64,000 nucleotides of DNA from Clostridia bacterium (GCA_017537245.1 JAFYLD010000012.1:1-64000); one strand, 5' to 3'. Positions 1 through 9,298 are shown, numbered from the stretch's first letter. A program made the numbers and translations. The notes: generated by a model not told the origin, from the sequence alone.

Positions 1-25
1 ATACAATGAGTGAAATTTATAATTG

Positions 26-580
26 TTATTTAATATCAAAAAATTTTTTATTATAAATTTGAAGTATTTTTTTATTTAAAACAATTAAATAAAATTCATC
101 ACCTATATTTGTAGATCTATATATTCCATCGGAATTCATACAGTAACTTTGTGAAAACGAATAACTTTTACCCTTTGGAATACGATGCTTTTTATATTTT
201 GAAAAATAAAATATATTCGGTGTATCAAAAAAAAGCGCATTAACCTTTGGTTTAAAAGGATAATAGTATTCTCCAGCAGTATTTTTTTTGTCAACTACTG
301 TGTCGGTCTCTATATTATAATTCTTTTTTTTCATATTTACAAAGAGTTTCAAATGAAAAAGCATATCACATCCGTACACAAATAAACCAAATAAAAAAAG
401 CAGCACTATCAAGGTTGTTATAACAACACTTATAACAATGAACTGAAAGATAGGTAACAGTAAAAACATAAATATACCCAAAATCACTAAATCATATATT
501 ATACTGTATTTACAAAGTGTTTTTATATCTTTTTCTATCATATCTACAGTTATGCTCTCTTTTTGGTTTTCATCTCTCAC
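26..580 (-). CDS. Hypothetical two-helix membrane protein
   Basis: I do not recognise this 184-residue protein. A charged N-terminal stretch is followed by two adjacent long hydrophobic segments (about residues 27-70) with a short turn, then a basic, Lys/Tyr-rich soluble C-terminal domain of about 110 residues. This suggests a hairpin membrane anchor with a cytoplasmic domain. The start is GTG with a GAGGTG ribosome site a few bases upstream. The gene is more AT-rich than its neighbours, which may mean accessory origin. It stands alone, divergent from the next gene; the 270 bases between them are AT-rich and I see no other gene there. Confidence 0.6.
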   Translation of the reverse strand: MRDENQKESITVDMIEKDIKTLCKYSIIYDLVILGIFMFLLLPIFQFIVISVVITTLIVLLFLFGLFVYGCDMLFHLKLFVNMKKKNYNIETDTVVDKKNTAGEYYYPFKPKVNALFFDTPNIFYFSKYKKHRIPKGKSYSFSQSYCMNSDGIYRSTNIGDEFYLIVLNKKILQIYNKKFFDIK

Positions 581-853
581 AAAATCACCTCTATTTTATT
601 GTACAAATATTTTTAAATTTATCAAGTCTTTTCCCATTTTAATAGAACTATGAGTGTTAATTTTTATAAGTATCTGTTAATACCTTTGGTTCGCTCAAAA
701 TTTAAGCATACTACATATTTCTTTAAAGATAATGAATATAAATTATTTTTTAAAATTTTTCAAAAATATAAAACCCAGCACATTTCTAATACCCCTTAAT
801 TAACGTAAGGGCAAAAAGCCGTACGTAAAAAAACATTTTAAGGAGTTTTAAAA

Positions 854-1492
854 ATGAAAAAATTAGCAGCACTTTTATTAGCAATTATGGTAGTATTCAC
901 ATTCGCAGGTTGTGACAAGGGCACAACAACAGTAAACGTTACTGATGGCATTTCGGTAGAAGAATGTTATTTAGCGGTAATCCACTCAAAGAGTGCCGAC
1001 GAAATGGCACCGTACGTTAGCGTAGGCGATGCCAACGATTATTACGGTAACGTTCGAGATTTTTTTGGAAACGATACCTACTCGGTAAAAGCCGAAAAGT
1101 CAGGTCACTATAACGGATATGAAGTTTACTACATTACAGTACAGTCAAATAGCGACAAGTCAAAAACCGCGAGCAACTTTGAACTTTTTGAGAAAAAGGG
1201 CGACAATTATTATCTAGTTCTTGATGCCGACACAATAAGCGAAATAAATCAAAATTGCGTGTGCCCAACTTGCGCAGGTACAGGCGGCGTTACAACCGGA
1301 CAAAACACCTGCGGCATTTGTGGCGGTACAGGTACACAGTACATACCTAACGCATATTACGATGCGGGCACAGGCATGTGGATGGGCAATTACATTTCAT
1401 GTTCCGGTTGCGGCGGTAGCGGTCATATTGGTGGTGGCATTTCTACCCCTTGCGGCACTTGCGCTGGCAGACGTTACGTATTTGAAAAATAA
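854..1492 (+). CDS. Exported lipoprotein with DnaJ-type zinc-finger repeats
   Basis: The 212-residue protein opens with a lipoprotein signal peptide whose lipobox ends FAGC, so Cys20 would be lipidated and the protein held on the outer face of the membrane. The C-terminal third carries four Cys-x-x-Cys-x-Gly-type repeats: CPTCAGTG (137), CGICGGTG (153), CSGCGGSG (183) and a degenerate CGTCAGRR (200). This is the layout of the DnaJ central zinc-finger domain, where repeats 1/4 and 2/3 each bind one zinc. The middle (about 35-125) is an unrecognised soluble domain. No J-domain is present. The ribosome site AAGGAG is well placed. Function is unknown; zinc binding is inferred from the motif. Confidence 0.75.
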   Translation: MKKLAALLLAIMVVFTFAGCDKGTTTVNVTDGISVEECYLAVIHSKSADEMAPYVSVGDANDYYGNVRDFFGNDTYSVKAEKSGHYNGYEVYYITVQSNSDKSKTASNFELFEKKGDNYYLVLDADTISEINQNCVCPTCAGTGGVTTGQNTCGICGGTGTQYIPNAYYDAGTGMWMGNYISCSGCGGSGHIGGGISTPCGTCAGRRYVFEK

Positions 1493-1504
1493 TATAACAA
1501 CAAA

Positions 1505-1540
1505 AAAGGCTTGGGACAAAATCCCAAGCCTTTAAATTTT
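1505..1540. terminator. Bidirectional intrinsic terminator between lipoprotein gene and gdhA
   Basis: A perfect 12-bp stem (AAAGGCTTGGGA paired with TCCCAAGCCTTT) with a CAAAA loop is flanked by an A-run on the left and a T-rich run on the right. It can end transcription of the two convergent genes from both sides. Confidence 0.9.
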
Positions 1541-1551
1541 TTTAAAAAATA

Positions 1552-2904
1552 TTAGTATGCAACGCCTTGTGCGATCATTGCGTCAGCAACCTTTTCAAAG
1601 CCTGCGATGTTTGCGCCTGCGATAAGGTCACCTTCCATACCGTACTTCTTAGCAGCATCCCAAGAGTTCTTGTAGATGTCAGCCATAATCTGGTGAAGTT
1701 TTGCGTCAACTTCTTCAGAAGTCCAGCTGTAACGCATTGAGTTCTGGCTCATTTCAAGACCGGATACTGCAACGCCGCCTGCGTTTACTGCCTTTGAAGG
1801 AGCGATAACAACGCCTGCTGCCTTGAGAACCTTGATAGCCTCGTCGGTAGATGGCATGTTAGCAACTTCTGCATAGTACTTAACGCCGTTTGCTACGATG
1901 TTCTTAGCGTCTTCTTCGCCAACTTCGTTCTGAGTAGCGCAAGGCATAACAACGTCAACCTTTTGCTCCCAAGGACGCTTGCCTGCAAAGAACTGAACGC
2001 CAAACTTGTTTGCATAATCCTCAACCTTATCGCGACCAGATGCACGCATCTCGAGCATAAAGTTGATTTTTTCTTCTGTTACAACGCCGTCTGGATCGTA
2101 TACGTAACCGTCTGGACCAGAGATAGTAACAACCTTACCACCGAGCTCAGCGATCTTTTTAGCTGTACCCCAAGCAACGTTACCGAAACCAGAGATAGCA
2201 AAGGTCTTGCCCTTTACTTCTTCGCCAAATGTCTTGAGCATTTCTTCTACGTAGTAAACTGCGCCAAAGCCTGTAGCTTCTGGACGGATAAGAGAACCGC
2301 CGTATGAACGACCCTTACCGGTAAGAACGCCAACAAACTCGTTGCGAAGACGCTTGTACTGACCAAAGAGATAACCAACTTCACGAGCACCTACACCGAT
2401 ATCACCTGCAGGAACGTCGGTATCAGCGCCGATGTGCTTAGCAAGTTCGGTCATAAAGCTCTGGCAGAATCTCATAATTTCACCGTCTGAACGGCCGCGT
2501 GGGTCAAAGTCTGAACCACCCTTACCGCCGCCCATAGGAAGACCTGTAAGGCTGTTTTTGTAGGTTTGTTCAAAACCGAGGAACTTCATGATAGAAGCGT
2601 TTACTGACGGATGGAAACGGATACCACCCTTGTAAGGACCGATAGCAGAGTTAAACTGTACACGGAAACCGCGGTTTACCTGAACTTGACCATTGTCATC
2701 TACCCAAGATACGCGGAAAGTAATCATACGCTCTGGCTCTACCATGCGCTCGATTACGCCGTGCTTTTCAAATTTGTCGTCTGCTGCTACTACAGGCTCA
2801 AGTGACTCTAAAACGTCACGAACTGCCTGTAAGAATTCAGGCTCATTACCGTTACGCTTAACTGTATCGGCATAAACCTTGTTTAAATATTCTGACTTAA
2901 ACAT
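1552..2904 (-). CDS. gdhA: Glutamate dehydrogenase, hexameric class I
   Basis: This enzyme interconverts 2-oxoglutarate plus ammonia and glutamate with a nicotinamide cofactor. The 450-residue length is that of the small hexameric family. The catalytic loop PMGGGKGG (123-130, Lys128) is intact, as are DVPAGDIGVG (163-172) and the Rossmann glycine motif GFGNVAWG in the C-terminal half. I take the start at MFKSEY because GGAGGTAC lies 8 bases upstream; the open frame extends 12 codons further but those look non-coding. The gene is monocistronic with its own promoter. NADP preference is typical of clostridial anabolic versions but is inferred here. Confidence 0.95.
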   Translation of the reverse strand: MFKSEYLNKVYADTVKRNGNEPEFLQAVRDVLESLEPVVAADDKFEKHGVIERMVEPERMITFRVSWVDDNGQVQVNRGFRVQFNSAIGPYKGGIRFHPSVNASIMKFLGFEQTYKNSLTGLPMGGGKGGSDFDPRGRSDGEIMRFCQSFMTELAKHIGADTDVPAGDIGVGAREVGYLFGQYKRLRNEFVGVLTGKGRSYGGSLIRPEATGFGAVYYVEEMLKTFGEEVKGKTFAISGFGNVAWGTAKKIAELGGKVVTISGPDGYVYDPDGVVTEEKINFMLEMRASGRDKVEDYANKFGVQFFAGKRPWEQKVDVVMPCATQNEVGEEDAKNIVANGVKYYAEVANMPSTDEAIKVLKAAGVVIAPSKAVNAGGVAVSGLEMSQNSMRYSWTSEEVDAKLHQIMADIYKNSWDAAKKYGMEGDLIAGANIAGFEKVADAMIAQGVAY

Positions 2905-2945
2905 TTTATGTACCTCCATACAAAATATTAAAAATATCATACTAT

Positions 2946-2974
2946 AGAATACTACTATTCTTTTTTACAGTCAA
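2946..2974 (-). promoter_or_regulatory. Predicted sigma-A promoter for gdhA
   Basis: On the minus strand TTGACT is separated by exactly 17 bases from TATTCT, about 40 bases upstream of the gdhA start codon. Confidence 0.65.
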
Positions 2975-3024
2975 TAAAAAAATTGAATTTTCCTAAACTT
3001 TTTTGCGAAAATTAGGTATTTTTC

Positions 3025-3053
3025 TTGACAAAAGGCTAAAAAATCGTTATCAT
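3025..3053 (+). promoter_or_regulatory. Predicted sigma-A promoter of the thrS T-box transcript
   Basis: TTGACA is followed after 17 bases by TATCAT, just before the T-box leader. The alternative -10 TATACT a few bases later would need an over-long spacer. Confidence 0.6.
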
Positions 3054-3060
3054 ATACTAT

Positions 3061-3310
3061 TGTAAAGCGTTGATAAGGACAGTAACCAATTACTTTCTTT
3101 TTAAGAGAGTGCTCTCACCGGCTGTAAGGAGCATAAAGAATTTTTTGGCGAACACCACCTTTGAGTGCTGTGGGGTAACAACCATAGACGTACTAGCCGC
3201 GTTAAGGCATTGAAAGTGCCGTGAGTTTTTTCACGGAATGTGGGTGGAACCACGGAGAGTATTTTACACTTCGTCCCTAGTTTTTCTAGGCGGCGAAGTT
3301 TTTTTATTTT
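3061..3310 (+). promoter_or_regulatory. T-box riboswitch, threonine, upstream of thrS
   Basis: The leader contains the conserved T-box antiterminator sequence AATGTGGGTGGAACCACGG (3237-3255), which pairs with the uncharged tRNA acceptor end. A terminator hairpin follows (ACTTCG...CGAAGT, 3268-3299) and runs into a T-tract. The stem I specifier region reads GAACACCACC (3150-3159), offering an ACC threonine codon, which agrees with the downstream gene. Uncharged tRNA-Thr should stabilise the antiterminator and raise thrS expression. The exact specifier triplet (3154-3156 or 3157-3159) needs a structural fold. Confidence 0.93.
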
Positions 3311-3337
3311 TTATATTATGCGAAAGGAAATACATTT

Positions 3338-5134
3338 ATGAAAATCATTTACAAAGATGGTACAACAGCAGAGGCAGAAGTTTCTCAAGAGTTAGAAGTA
3401 TTGCGCCACTCTGCAGCGCACATTATGGCGCAGGCTGTAAAGCGCCTTTATCCTCATGCAGATTTTGGCTACGGTCCTGCTACCGAAAAGGGTTTTTACT
3501 ACGATATTGACCTTGGTGATACCAAACTTGCTGACGAAGATTTGGCTGCAATTGAAGCAGAAATGAAGAAAATCACCAAAGAGAATTTGCCAATTCGTCC
3601 TTACGTTATGTCACGTGAAGAAGCTATCGCTCACATGCAAGAACAGAGCGCAAAATACAAGGTTGAGCACATTGGCGACCTACCGGAAGACGCTGAAATC
3701 AGTTTCTTTAAGCAGGGCGACTACGTAGATATGTGTACCGGCCCTCACCTTTGCTATACAAAGGCACTAAAGGCATTTAAAATTACCGGTCAATCAGGTG
3801 CTTACTGGAAAAACGACAAAAACAACAAGATGCTTACCCGTATTTATGGTACTGCATTCAAAACACAAGAAGAACTTGACGCTTATCTCAAGATGGTTGA
3901 AGAAGCAGAACGTCGCGACCACAACAAACTTGGTCGTGAACTTGGCTTCTTTACCACAGTTGACGCTATCGGTCAAGGCCTTCCAATCCTTTTGCCAAAG
4001 GGTTCTCGCGTAATCCAACTTTTACAGCGTTGGGTTGAGGACGTTGAGCAAGAGCACGGCTATTTGCTTACCAAAACACCTCTTATGGCAAAGCGTGACC
4101 TTTATCGCATTTCTGGTCACTGGGATCACTACCGTGACGGCATGTTCATTTTGGGCGATGCTGACGACGAAGAAAAAGAATGTCTTGCAATGCGTCCTAT
4201 GACCTGCCCATTCCAGTACCAAGTATATCTTAACTCTGCACGTAGCTATCGTGAATTACCAATGCGTTTGGGTGAAACCTCTACCCTCTTTAGAAACGAA
4301 GATTCAGGCGAAATGCACGGTCTTATTCGTGTGCGTCAGTTCACCATTTCTGAAGGTCACTTGGTGCTCCGCCCAGATCAACTCGAGGCTGAATTTGCAG
4401 ACTGCTTAAGCCTTTGCAAATATTTCCTTGAAACAGTAGGTCTTCTTGAAGACTGCACTTTCCGTTTCTCACAATGGGATCCAAACAACACAGCTAAGTA
4501 CGAAGGTACTGCAGAACAATGGAACGACGCACAAAACACAATGGCAAAAATTCTTGAAAACTTGGGCGTGCAGTACGAAATCGGTATTGACGAGGCTGCT
4601 TTCTACGGTCCTAAGCTTGACATTCAGTACAAGAACGTATTTGGCAAAGAAGATACCATCGTTACCATCCAAATCGATATGCTTCTTGCCGAAAAGTTTG
4701 GTATGTACTACACCGATGCTGATGGTCAAAAGAAATTGCCATACATCATTCACCGTACAAGTCTTGGTTGCTATGAACGTACACTTGCATACCTTATTGA
4801 AAAATATGCCGGTGCTCTACCTACCTGGATTTCACCAGAGCAGGTTCGTATTCTTACCATTACAGACCGCGCTAACGACTATGCCGAAGAAATTCGCGCA
4901 GCACTTGCAAAGAAATACAGAGTTAGTGTTGACGATAGCCAAAACACCCTTAAATATAAGATTAGAAACGCACAGCTTGAAAAGGTGCCTTATATGATTA
5001 TTTTGGGTGACAAAGATATCGAAAACAAGACCGTATCTGTTCGTCATCGTTCAGGCGAAGACCTTGGTGCTATTACTATGGACGAGTTCCAAAGCATCCT
5101 CGCAGACGTTGTTGATAACAAACTTAAAAAGTAA
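3338..5134 (+). CDS. thrS: Threonyl-tRNA synthetase lacking the TGS domain
   Basis: This class II synthetase charges tRNA-Thr. The editing domain starts almost at once with HSAAH (24-28, the HxxxH site) and continues to DMCTGPHL. The catalytic core has MTCPFQ (zinc Cys), motif 2 (TLFRNEDSGEMHG) and motif 3 (HRTSLGCYERT), followed by a normal anticodon-binding domain. At 598 residues it is about 40 shorter than the usual form: only some 20 residues precede the editing domain, so the N-terminal TGS domain is absent or vestigial. The start has an AAAGGAAA site, and the T-box terminator lies just upstream, so no longer start is available. It is controlled by the upstream T-box. Confidence 0.96.
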   Translation: MKIIYKDGTTAEAEVSQELEVLRHSAAHIMAQAVKRLYPHADFGYGPATEKGFYYDIDLGDTKLADEDLAAIEAEMKKITKENLPIRPYVMSREEAIAHMQEQSAKYKVEHIGDLPEDAEISFFKQGDYVDMCTGPHLCYTKALKAFKITGQSGAYWKNDKNNKMLTRIYGTAFKTQEELDAYLKMVEEAERRDHNKLGRELGFFTTVDAIGQGLPILLPKGSRVIQLLQRWVEDVEQEHGYLLTKTPLMAKRDLYRISGHWDHYRDGMFILGDADDEEKECLAMRPMTCPFQYQVYLNSARSYRELPMRLGETSTLFRNEDSGEMHGLIRVRQFTISEGHLVLRPDQLEAEFADCLSLCKYFLETVGLLEDCTFRFSQWDPNNTAKYEGTAEQWNDAQNTMAKILENLGVQYEIGIDEAAFYGPKLDIQYKNVFGKEDTIVTIQIDMLLAEKFGMYYTDADGQKKLPYIIHRTSLGCYERTLAYLIEKYAGALPTWISPEQVRILTITDRANDYAEEIRAALAKKYRVSVDDSQNTLKYKIRNAQLEKVPYMIILGDKDIENKTVSVRHRSGEDLGAITMDEFQSILADVVDNKLKK

Positions 5135-5139
5135 AAACA

Positions 5140-5175
5140 AAAAGCCTTGGGAATTTACCCCAAGGCTTTTAACTT
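5140..5175. terminator. Bidirectional terminator between thrS and the zinc-ribbon gene
   Basis: A 12-bp stem (AAAAGCCTTGGG paired with CCCAAGGCTTTT) with a 7-base loop lies between two convergent genes and is flanked by A and T runs. Confidence 0.88.
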
Positions 5176-5191
5176 TTGGATTTTTAAAAAA

Positions 5192-5653
5192 TTAGATAGT
5201 AGCTGCTACTAAAATTGCAATAAGGTATGCTATCAAACCGATTACACCCATAACCACGCCTGATGTGCTTACACCGTTTCTATAACCACGATTTTTAGCT
5301 GCACTACCAAAGGCAATTGCCATAATGCTAAGCGAGGAGAATATAACTACCGTTACAACAAGCGCACTCGATAAAACACCTGCTGCACCATAAGAATAAT
5401 AACCGCCATAATATGAATAGCTGCTATATGCCTCTGCCGCAACTATAGTTGCAAATAACAAATACATACCATAGAATAAGCCAATAATACCTAATACCAT
5501 TGCAGTAATACCAAAACCTTTGCCAGGTACCTTTGGTTTTACGTAAGGCATATAAGGCATTGGCGGTTGTTGTACACCGGTAGGAGCGCCGCATCGTGGA
5601 CATACTACCGAACCATCGATATATTGTGTACCACAATTTCTACAAAAAGCCAT
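5192..5653 (-). CDS. Zinc-ribbon membrane protein, DUF4190-like
   Basis: The 153-residue protein starts with a zinc ribbon (CRNCGTQ...CPRCG, Cys pairs about 14 residues apart), then a Pro/Tyr-rich linker and three hydrophobic segments, one either side of a Tyr/Ser/Gly-rich stretch and one at the C-terminus. This is the common arrangement of DUF4190-type membrane proteins of unknown role. I place the start at MAFCRNCG because AGAGGTG lies about 8 bases upstream; a GTG three codons earlier overlaps that ribosome site. It stands alone between two terminators. No function can be assigned. Confidence 0.75.
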   Translation of the reverse strand: MAFCRNCGTQYIDGSVVCPRCGAPTGVQQPPMPYMPYVKPKVPGKGFGITAMVLGIIGLFYGMYLLFATIVAAEAYSSYSYYGGYYSYGAAGVLSSALVVTVVIFSSLSIMAIAFGSAAKNRGYRNGVSTSGVVMGVIGLIAYLIAILVAATI

Positions 5654-5733
5654 AAAAAACACCTCTTAAAAATTTATACTTATATTTTACATTTTTTTGC
5701 CAAAATTGTCAATAAATAATATTATAAGACAAA

Positions 5734-5760
5734 AAAGCACCCGTCAATGACGGGTGCTTT
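5734..5760 (-). terminator. Intrinsic terminator downstream of pgsA
   Basis: A GC-rich 11-bp stem (AAAGCACCCGT paired with ACGGGTGCTTT) sits immediately after the pgsA stop codon, with a T-run on the minus strand. Confidence 0.85.
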
Positions 5761-5764
5761 GCAT

Positions 5765-6349
5765 TTATTTTGCTTTGTTTCTTATGGTTTTTATATCAGA
5801 TATTGTATAAAGAACTGCCGAAAACAGCATTATAACAATACTTGCTGCTATAAATAATTTTGAAATCAAGTCAGGGGTTAACGCGCTTGTAAAAAGCGGC
5901 CATACAAGATGCACAAAGATAGTGGCGTAAATTACCACCGTTGTGAGTTTGCCATGCCATACCGCCGCTACGACAAAACCTGTTTTCTTTAGGGTAATCA
6001 TATTTAGTATTGCGGCCAACATTTCTTTTACAGCAAGCAAGCCTAGCATTACCGATAAAAGCGGATAATCAAAAATCAAGCAAGCCATAACGGTTATTTG
6101 AGTTAGCTTGTCAGCTATTGGATCAAAGAACTTACCAAAATCACTTACCATATTAAATTTGCGGGCAATAATGCCGTCTATAACGTCGGTAAAACCAGAT
6201 ATTATAAACACCACTGCAGCAAGACCACTTTCTTTATGATTAAAATAAAGCCATATAAAAAGTGGAATCAAGCATATTCGCAAAAAAGATAATAAATTAG
6301 GTAAAGTTAAAATTCTATCGTTATACTTATTGGTATTTTGATTTACCAA
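5765..6349 (-). CDS. pgsA: CDP-diacylglycerol--glycerol-3-phosphate 3-phosphatidyltransferase
   Basis: This integral membrane enzyme makes phosphatidylglycerol phosphate, the committed step to phosphatidylglycerol and cardiolipin. The CDP-alcohol phosphotransferase signature D-G-x2-A-R-x8-G-x3-D-x3-D is complete (DGIIARKF ... GKFFDPIAD, about residues 57-80). Several hydrophobic segments follow, and the 194-residue length is normal. It appears to be a single-gene unit; the next genes upstream on the same strand are separated by about 80 AT-rich bases. Cardiolipin synthase of the same superfamily is the main alternative, but length and sequence fit PgsA. Confidence 0.9.
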   Translation of the reverse strand: MVNQNTNKYNDRILTLPNLLSFLRICLIPLFIWLYFNHKESGLAAVVFIISGFTDVIDGIIARKFNMVSDFGKFFDPIADKLTQITVMACLIFDYPLLSVMLGLLAVKEMLAAILNMITLKKTGFVVAAVWHGKLTTVVIYATIFVHLVWPLFTSALTPDLISKLFIAASIVIMLFSAVLYTISDIKTIRNKAK

Positions 6350-6428
6350 AAAGATTCATCCCCTTGAAATAACTAAAAAATTCCATTAGATTATAATGCA
6401 TTGATATAAAAAGGTCAATACCCTATTT

Positions 6429-7832
6429 TTACGCGGTAATCGGCACAATAAACACACCGTCGCCATAGGTGAGATCTAACGTAAGACTACCATTTTGGTT
6501 CAAATTTACAATCTTTGGCTCGCCGTCAAAACCTGCGCCGCCGTAGATTGCAACTTCTTTACAATCTTTAAACGTAATTTGAGCCGTATTGGTTTTATCT
6601 CTTAACTCTGAAAAGTTAGTAAACATATATGCTTCGCCATATTGTTCACTCTCAAAACGGCTAATAATAAGGTCTTGTGTACCCTGTGACGCAACGTAAT
6701 ACTTAGCTTTTTCAAACTTTGTTTGTTTAAAATCGTCGTCATATTCTATCTCGCCGATATAAAACGTTTGGTCCTCGGTACCCGAAACACCTATCGTTTG
6801 ATCCCAATCGTAAGCAAGATAAGCACTTGCAAAACCTTGCAACTCGCGATTTATCTTTTGAACGTCGTAGTAAAGCTTACTTGGTGTGTTGTCGGCATTT
6901 AGTATGCAATAGTTGTAATCTCTACCCTTTGGTACAGAATAGCAATAGTACTGCAAATTATCGGTACCAAAAGCGAGCGCGGTATTTATTTGATAACGCA
7001 TATCGCCTTCGGTAAGTTCGGCCTCAAACTCAATGCCCGTTGCCGCTTGCATGATAAAGGTTGTTCTAGCGCCTGTTTCTTTTGCTTTTTTAGCAATGCC
7101 GTGATGGTTTGACACAAGCACAGATTTTGCTGTGGTTGACACGGTGTGGAAAGGATATAGATCAACCGAAATGTACGGTGTTTCGAACTTGCTCATAAAG
7201 ATATCGTCATACAATTCGAGCATAGCGTCATACGACTCAAAACCATAAGGTACTGCGCCACCGATTGGAATCAAGTTTACAATATAATCGGCGTTGGGAT
7301 ATACCTTTTTAAAGTCTTCTATCAAACTTTCTTTTCCGTATATCGGAATATGAAAATCCTTTGGCTCGTCAACAATGTGAATGCCTGTAATAATATCTTT
7401 GTATTCACCATAAAGGTCGTAGGTACTAAATGGAGTTTCACCATTATAACCCGCGCCCTCTACCTGCTCGGCTTTCCAGTCGTTGTAGTTTAAAATCGCC
7501 TTTAGATCCATTTTTCTACAAAGCTCGAGCGCTTTCATTGTGCGCTCTGAACCCAAATAGAACTGGTCCTCACTAGTGTTGTCGAGTGAGTGATTTATCA
7601 TTAAAAGAGTATTGAATCCTACGTCTTTATATAACTGCAAGCTTTCTTCAGTTAATTCGTAAGGCGCCCAATACCCCGACAAACCAAATTCTTGTTTTGG
7701 GTAGTCGGGTATCTTTTTTACCTCAACGTTACTTTCGGTAATATCTTCAGTTTTGTTATTGGTTTCGCTACAAGCTGAGATTCCTAATGTCATAAATATC
7801 ACCAAAACAATACAAAATATTTTTTTGAGCAT
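6429..7832 (-). CDS. Lipoprotein with glycosidase-like barrel, paralog A
   Basis: This is the last of four consecutive paralogs. The N-terminus is a lipoprotein signal with lipobox ISAC (Cys21). A region of about 300 residues follows that reads like a TIM barrel: a repeated LSGYWAP opening, a GSERTM...LELC helix, and a GIHIVDEP strand end where clan-A glycosidases place their acid/base glutamate. The C-terminal 90 residues look like a beta-sandwich ending in GDGVFIVP. It is closest to paralog D: both read LSG(Y/F)WAPYE, INHSL and LNYNDW. A surface-anchored carbohydrate-active role is an inference; I do not recognise a numbered GH family. Confidence 0.7.
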   Translation of the reverse strand: MLKKIFCIVLVIFMTLGISACSETNNKTEDITESNVEVKKIPDYPKQEFGLSGYWAPYELTEESLQLYKDVGFNTLLMINHSLDNTSEDQFYLGSERTMKALELCRKMDLKAILNYNDWKAEQVEGAGYNGETPFSTYDLYGEYKDIITGIHIVDEPKDFHIPIYGKESLIEDFKKVYPNADYIVNLIPIGGAVPYGFESYDAMLELYDDIFMSKFETPYISVDLYPFHTVSTTAKSVLVSNHHGIAKKAKETGARTTFIMQAATGIEFEAELTEGDMRYQINTALAFGTDNLQYYCYSVPKGRDYNYCILNADNTPSKLYYDVQKINRELQGFASAYLAYDWDQTIGVSGTEDQTFYIGEIEYDDDFKQTKFEKAKYYVASQGTQDLIISRFESEQYGEAYMFTNFSELRDKTNTAQITFKDCKEVAIYGGAGFDGEPKIVNLNQNGSLTLDLTYGDGVFIVPITA

Positions 7833-7846
7833 AGATTATACCTTTC

Positions 7847-9298
7847 TTATGCAGCAAGAGGTACGATGAACGCACCGTCGCCATAAGCGAATTCGAGCAC
7901 GCAGCTACCTTTTTCATCAAGTTCAACAATCTTAGGCTCGCCTGTAAATCCTGCGCCACCGTAAATTGCTAGCGCTTTACAATCCTTGAAGGTCGCTTCT
8001 ACTTTGTTGATATCTTCAGGAACGTCGCCAAAGTTTACAAACATATATGCTTCGCCGTGTGCTTCACTATCAAAACGGCTCACAACAAGGTCTTGTGTAC
8101 CAAACGCTTCTACGTAGTGCTTGGCATCTTTCATTTCAACCTTTTCCCAGTTTTCATCAAGCTCGATTGCAGACACGCGATAGGTCTGTTTTTCTATGCC
8201 CGAAATACCAATTGACTGCTGCCAGTCATAAGCAAGCACCGCAGAAGCAAAGCTTTGAATTTCTGCGTTTACTTTCTTTACGTCATAGTAAAGTTGACTA
8301 GGTGTTCTGTCGCGATTGAGCATACAATTATTATATAAATAGCTTTGTATTTCAGTACCTTCAGAGTTATAGGTGGTTGGTACCGAATAGCAATAATACT
8401 GCAAGTTATCTGCGCCAAAAGCGATTGCGAGATATGCCTGCAAGCGCATATCTGACTCGCCTACTTCATCCCAAAACTCGTTACCAGTGCTAGACTGTAA
8501 AATAAATGAAGTTTCGGCATTGTATTTTTTAGCGGTCTGCGCAATTTGGTTGTAGTTATTAAGAATATTAAGACCAACCACATTCCAATTTGAACACAAG
8601 TAACAGTCAACACAGATATATGGTGTGTCAAATTTGCTCATAATATCTTTACTGTAATGTTCAAGCATTTCAGGATAATCTACATAGTCACGGCTTGCAA
8701 TAGCAGTTTCCGGAATAAGATTTATCATATACTTTGTATTAGGGAAAACCTTTTTAAAATCTTCGATAAGCTCGGTATTTGAAAGCTTGGTCATTGTTTC
8801 CTTATTCGGCTCGTCGTTTATATGCACACCCTTAATTATGTCTTTATATTCACCATAATAGTCGAAGGTACTAAAAGGCTTGTTGTCAAAGTATTCGTCG
8901 CCCTCGTTAGCGCGGTTAAACCAAGACGCGCCGTAAGCAATATATACGTCAAGGCCTACTTTTTTGCATATTTTAAGCGCTTCCATAGTACGCTCTGAAC
9001 CGATGTAATATTGTGTTTGGCTGTTTCTAGGCTGCTCATCGTGATTTGTAAATGAACACACGTTAAAGCCTGCGTCTTTATAAAGCATAAACGCTTCTTC
9101 GGTTATATCGTGTGGTGCCCAAAGACCGCAGAGTTCAAACTCTTGATTTTCGTATTTAGGCAAGTTAGTTTGTGTGTATGGTTCTTTTTTGTCGGCGGTA
9201 CTGGTGGTATCATCCTTTTTATCGGTTGATTCAGCACAACCTACAACTGCGCAACACATTGCGCACGCTAAAATGAGCGCTAATACTTTTTTAAACAT
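7847..9298 (-). CDS. Lipoprotein with glycosidase-like barrel, paralog B
   Basis: The signal peptide ends in the lipobox AVVGC (Cys21), followed by a Ser/Thr/Lys-rich linker. The barrel-like region contains LCGLWAP, GSERTMEALKIC, GVHINDEP and QSSTGNEF, and the C-terminal sandwich ends GDGAFIVPLAA. It pairs with paralog C: their signal and linker regions are nearly the same, including KKEPYTQ and NLPKYE. Only 14 bases separate it from paralog A, so they are probably co-transcribed. In the DEP motif the Glu is the best candidate for a catalytic acid, by analogy only. Confidence 0.7.
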   Translation of the reverse strand: MFKKVLALILACAMCCAVVGCAESTDKKDDTTSTADKKEPYTQTNLPKYENQEFELCGLWAPHDITEEAFMLYKDAGFNVCSFTNHDEQPRNSQTQYYIGSERTMEALKICKKVGLDVYIAYGASWFNRANEGDEYFDNKPFSTFDYYGEYKDIIKGVHINDEPNKETMTKLSNTELIEDFKKVFPNTKYMINLIPETAIASRDYVDYPEMLEHYSKDIMSKFDTPYICVDCYLCSNWNVVGLNILNNYNQIAQTAKKYNAETSFILQSSTGNEFWDEVGESDMRLQAYLAIAFGADNLQYYCYSVPTTYNSEGTEIQSYLYNNCMLNRDRTPSQLYYDVKKVNAEIQSFASAVLAYDWQQSIGISGIEKQTYRVSAIELDENWEKVEMKDAKHYVEAFGTQDLVVSRFDSEAHGEAYMFVNFGDVPEDINKVEATFKDCKALAIYGGAGFTGEPKIVELDEKGSCVLEFAYGDGAFIVPLAA

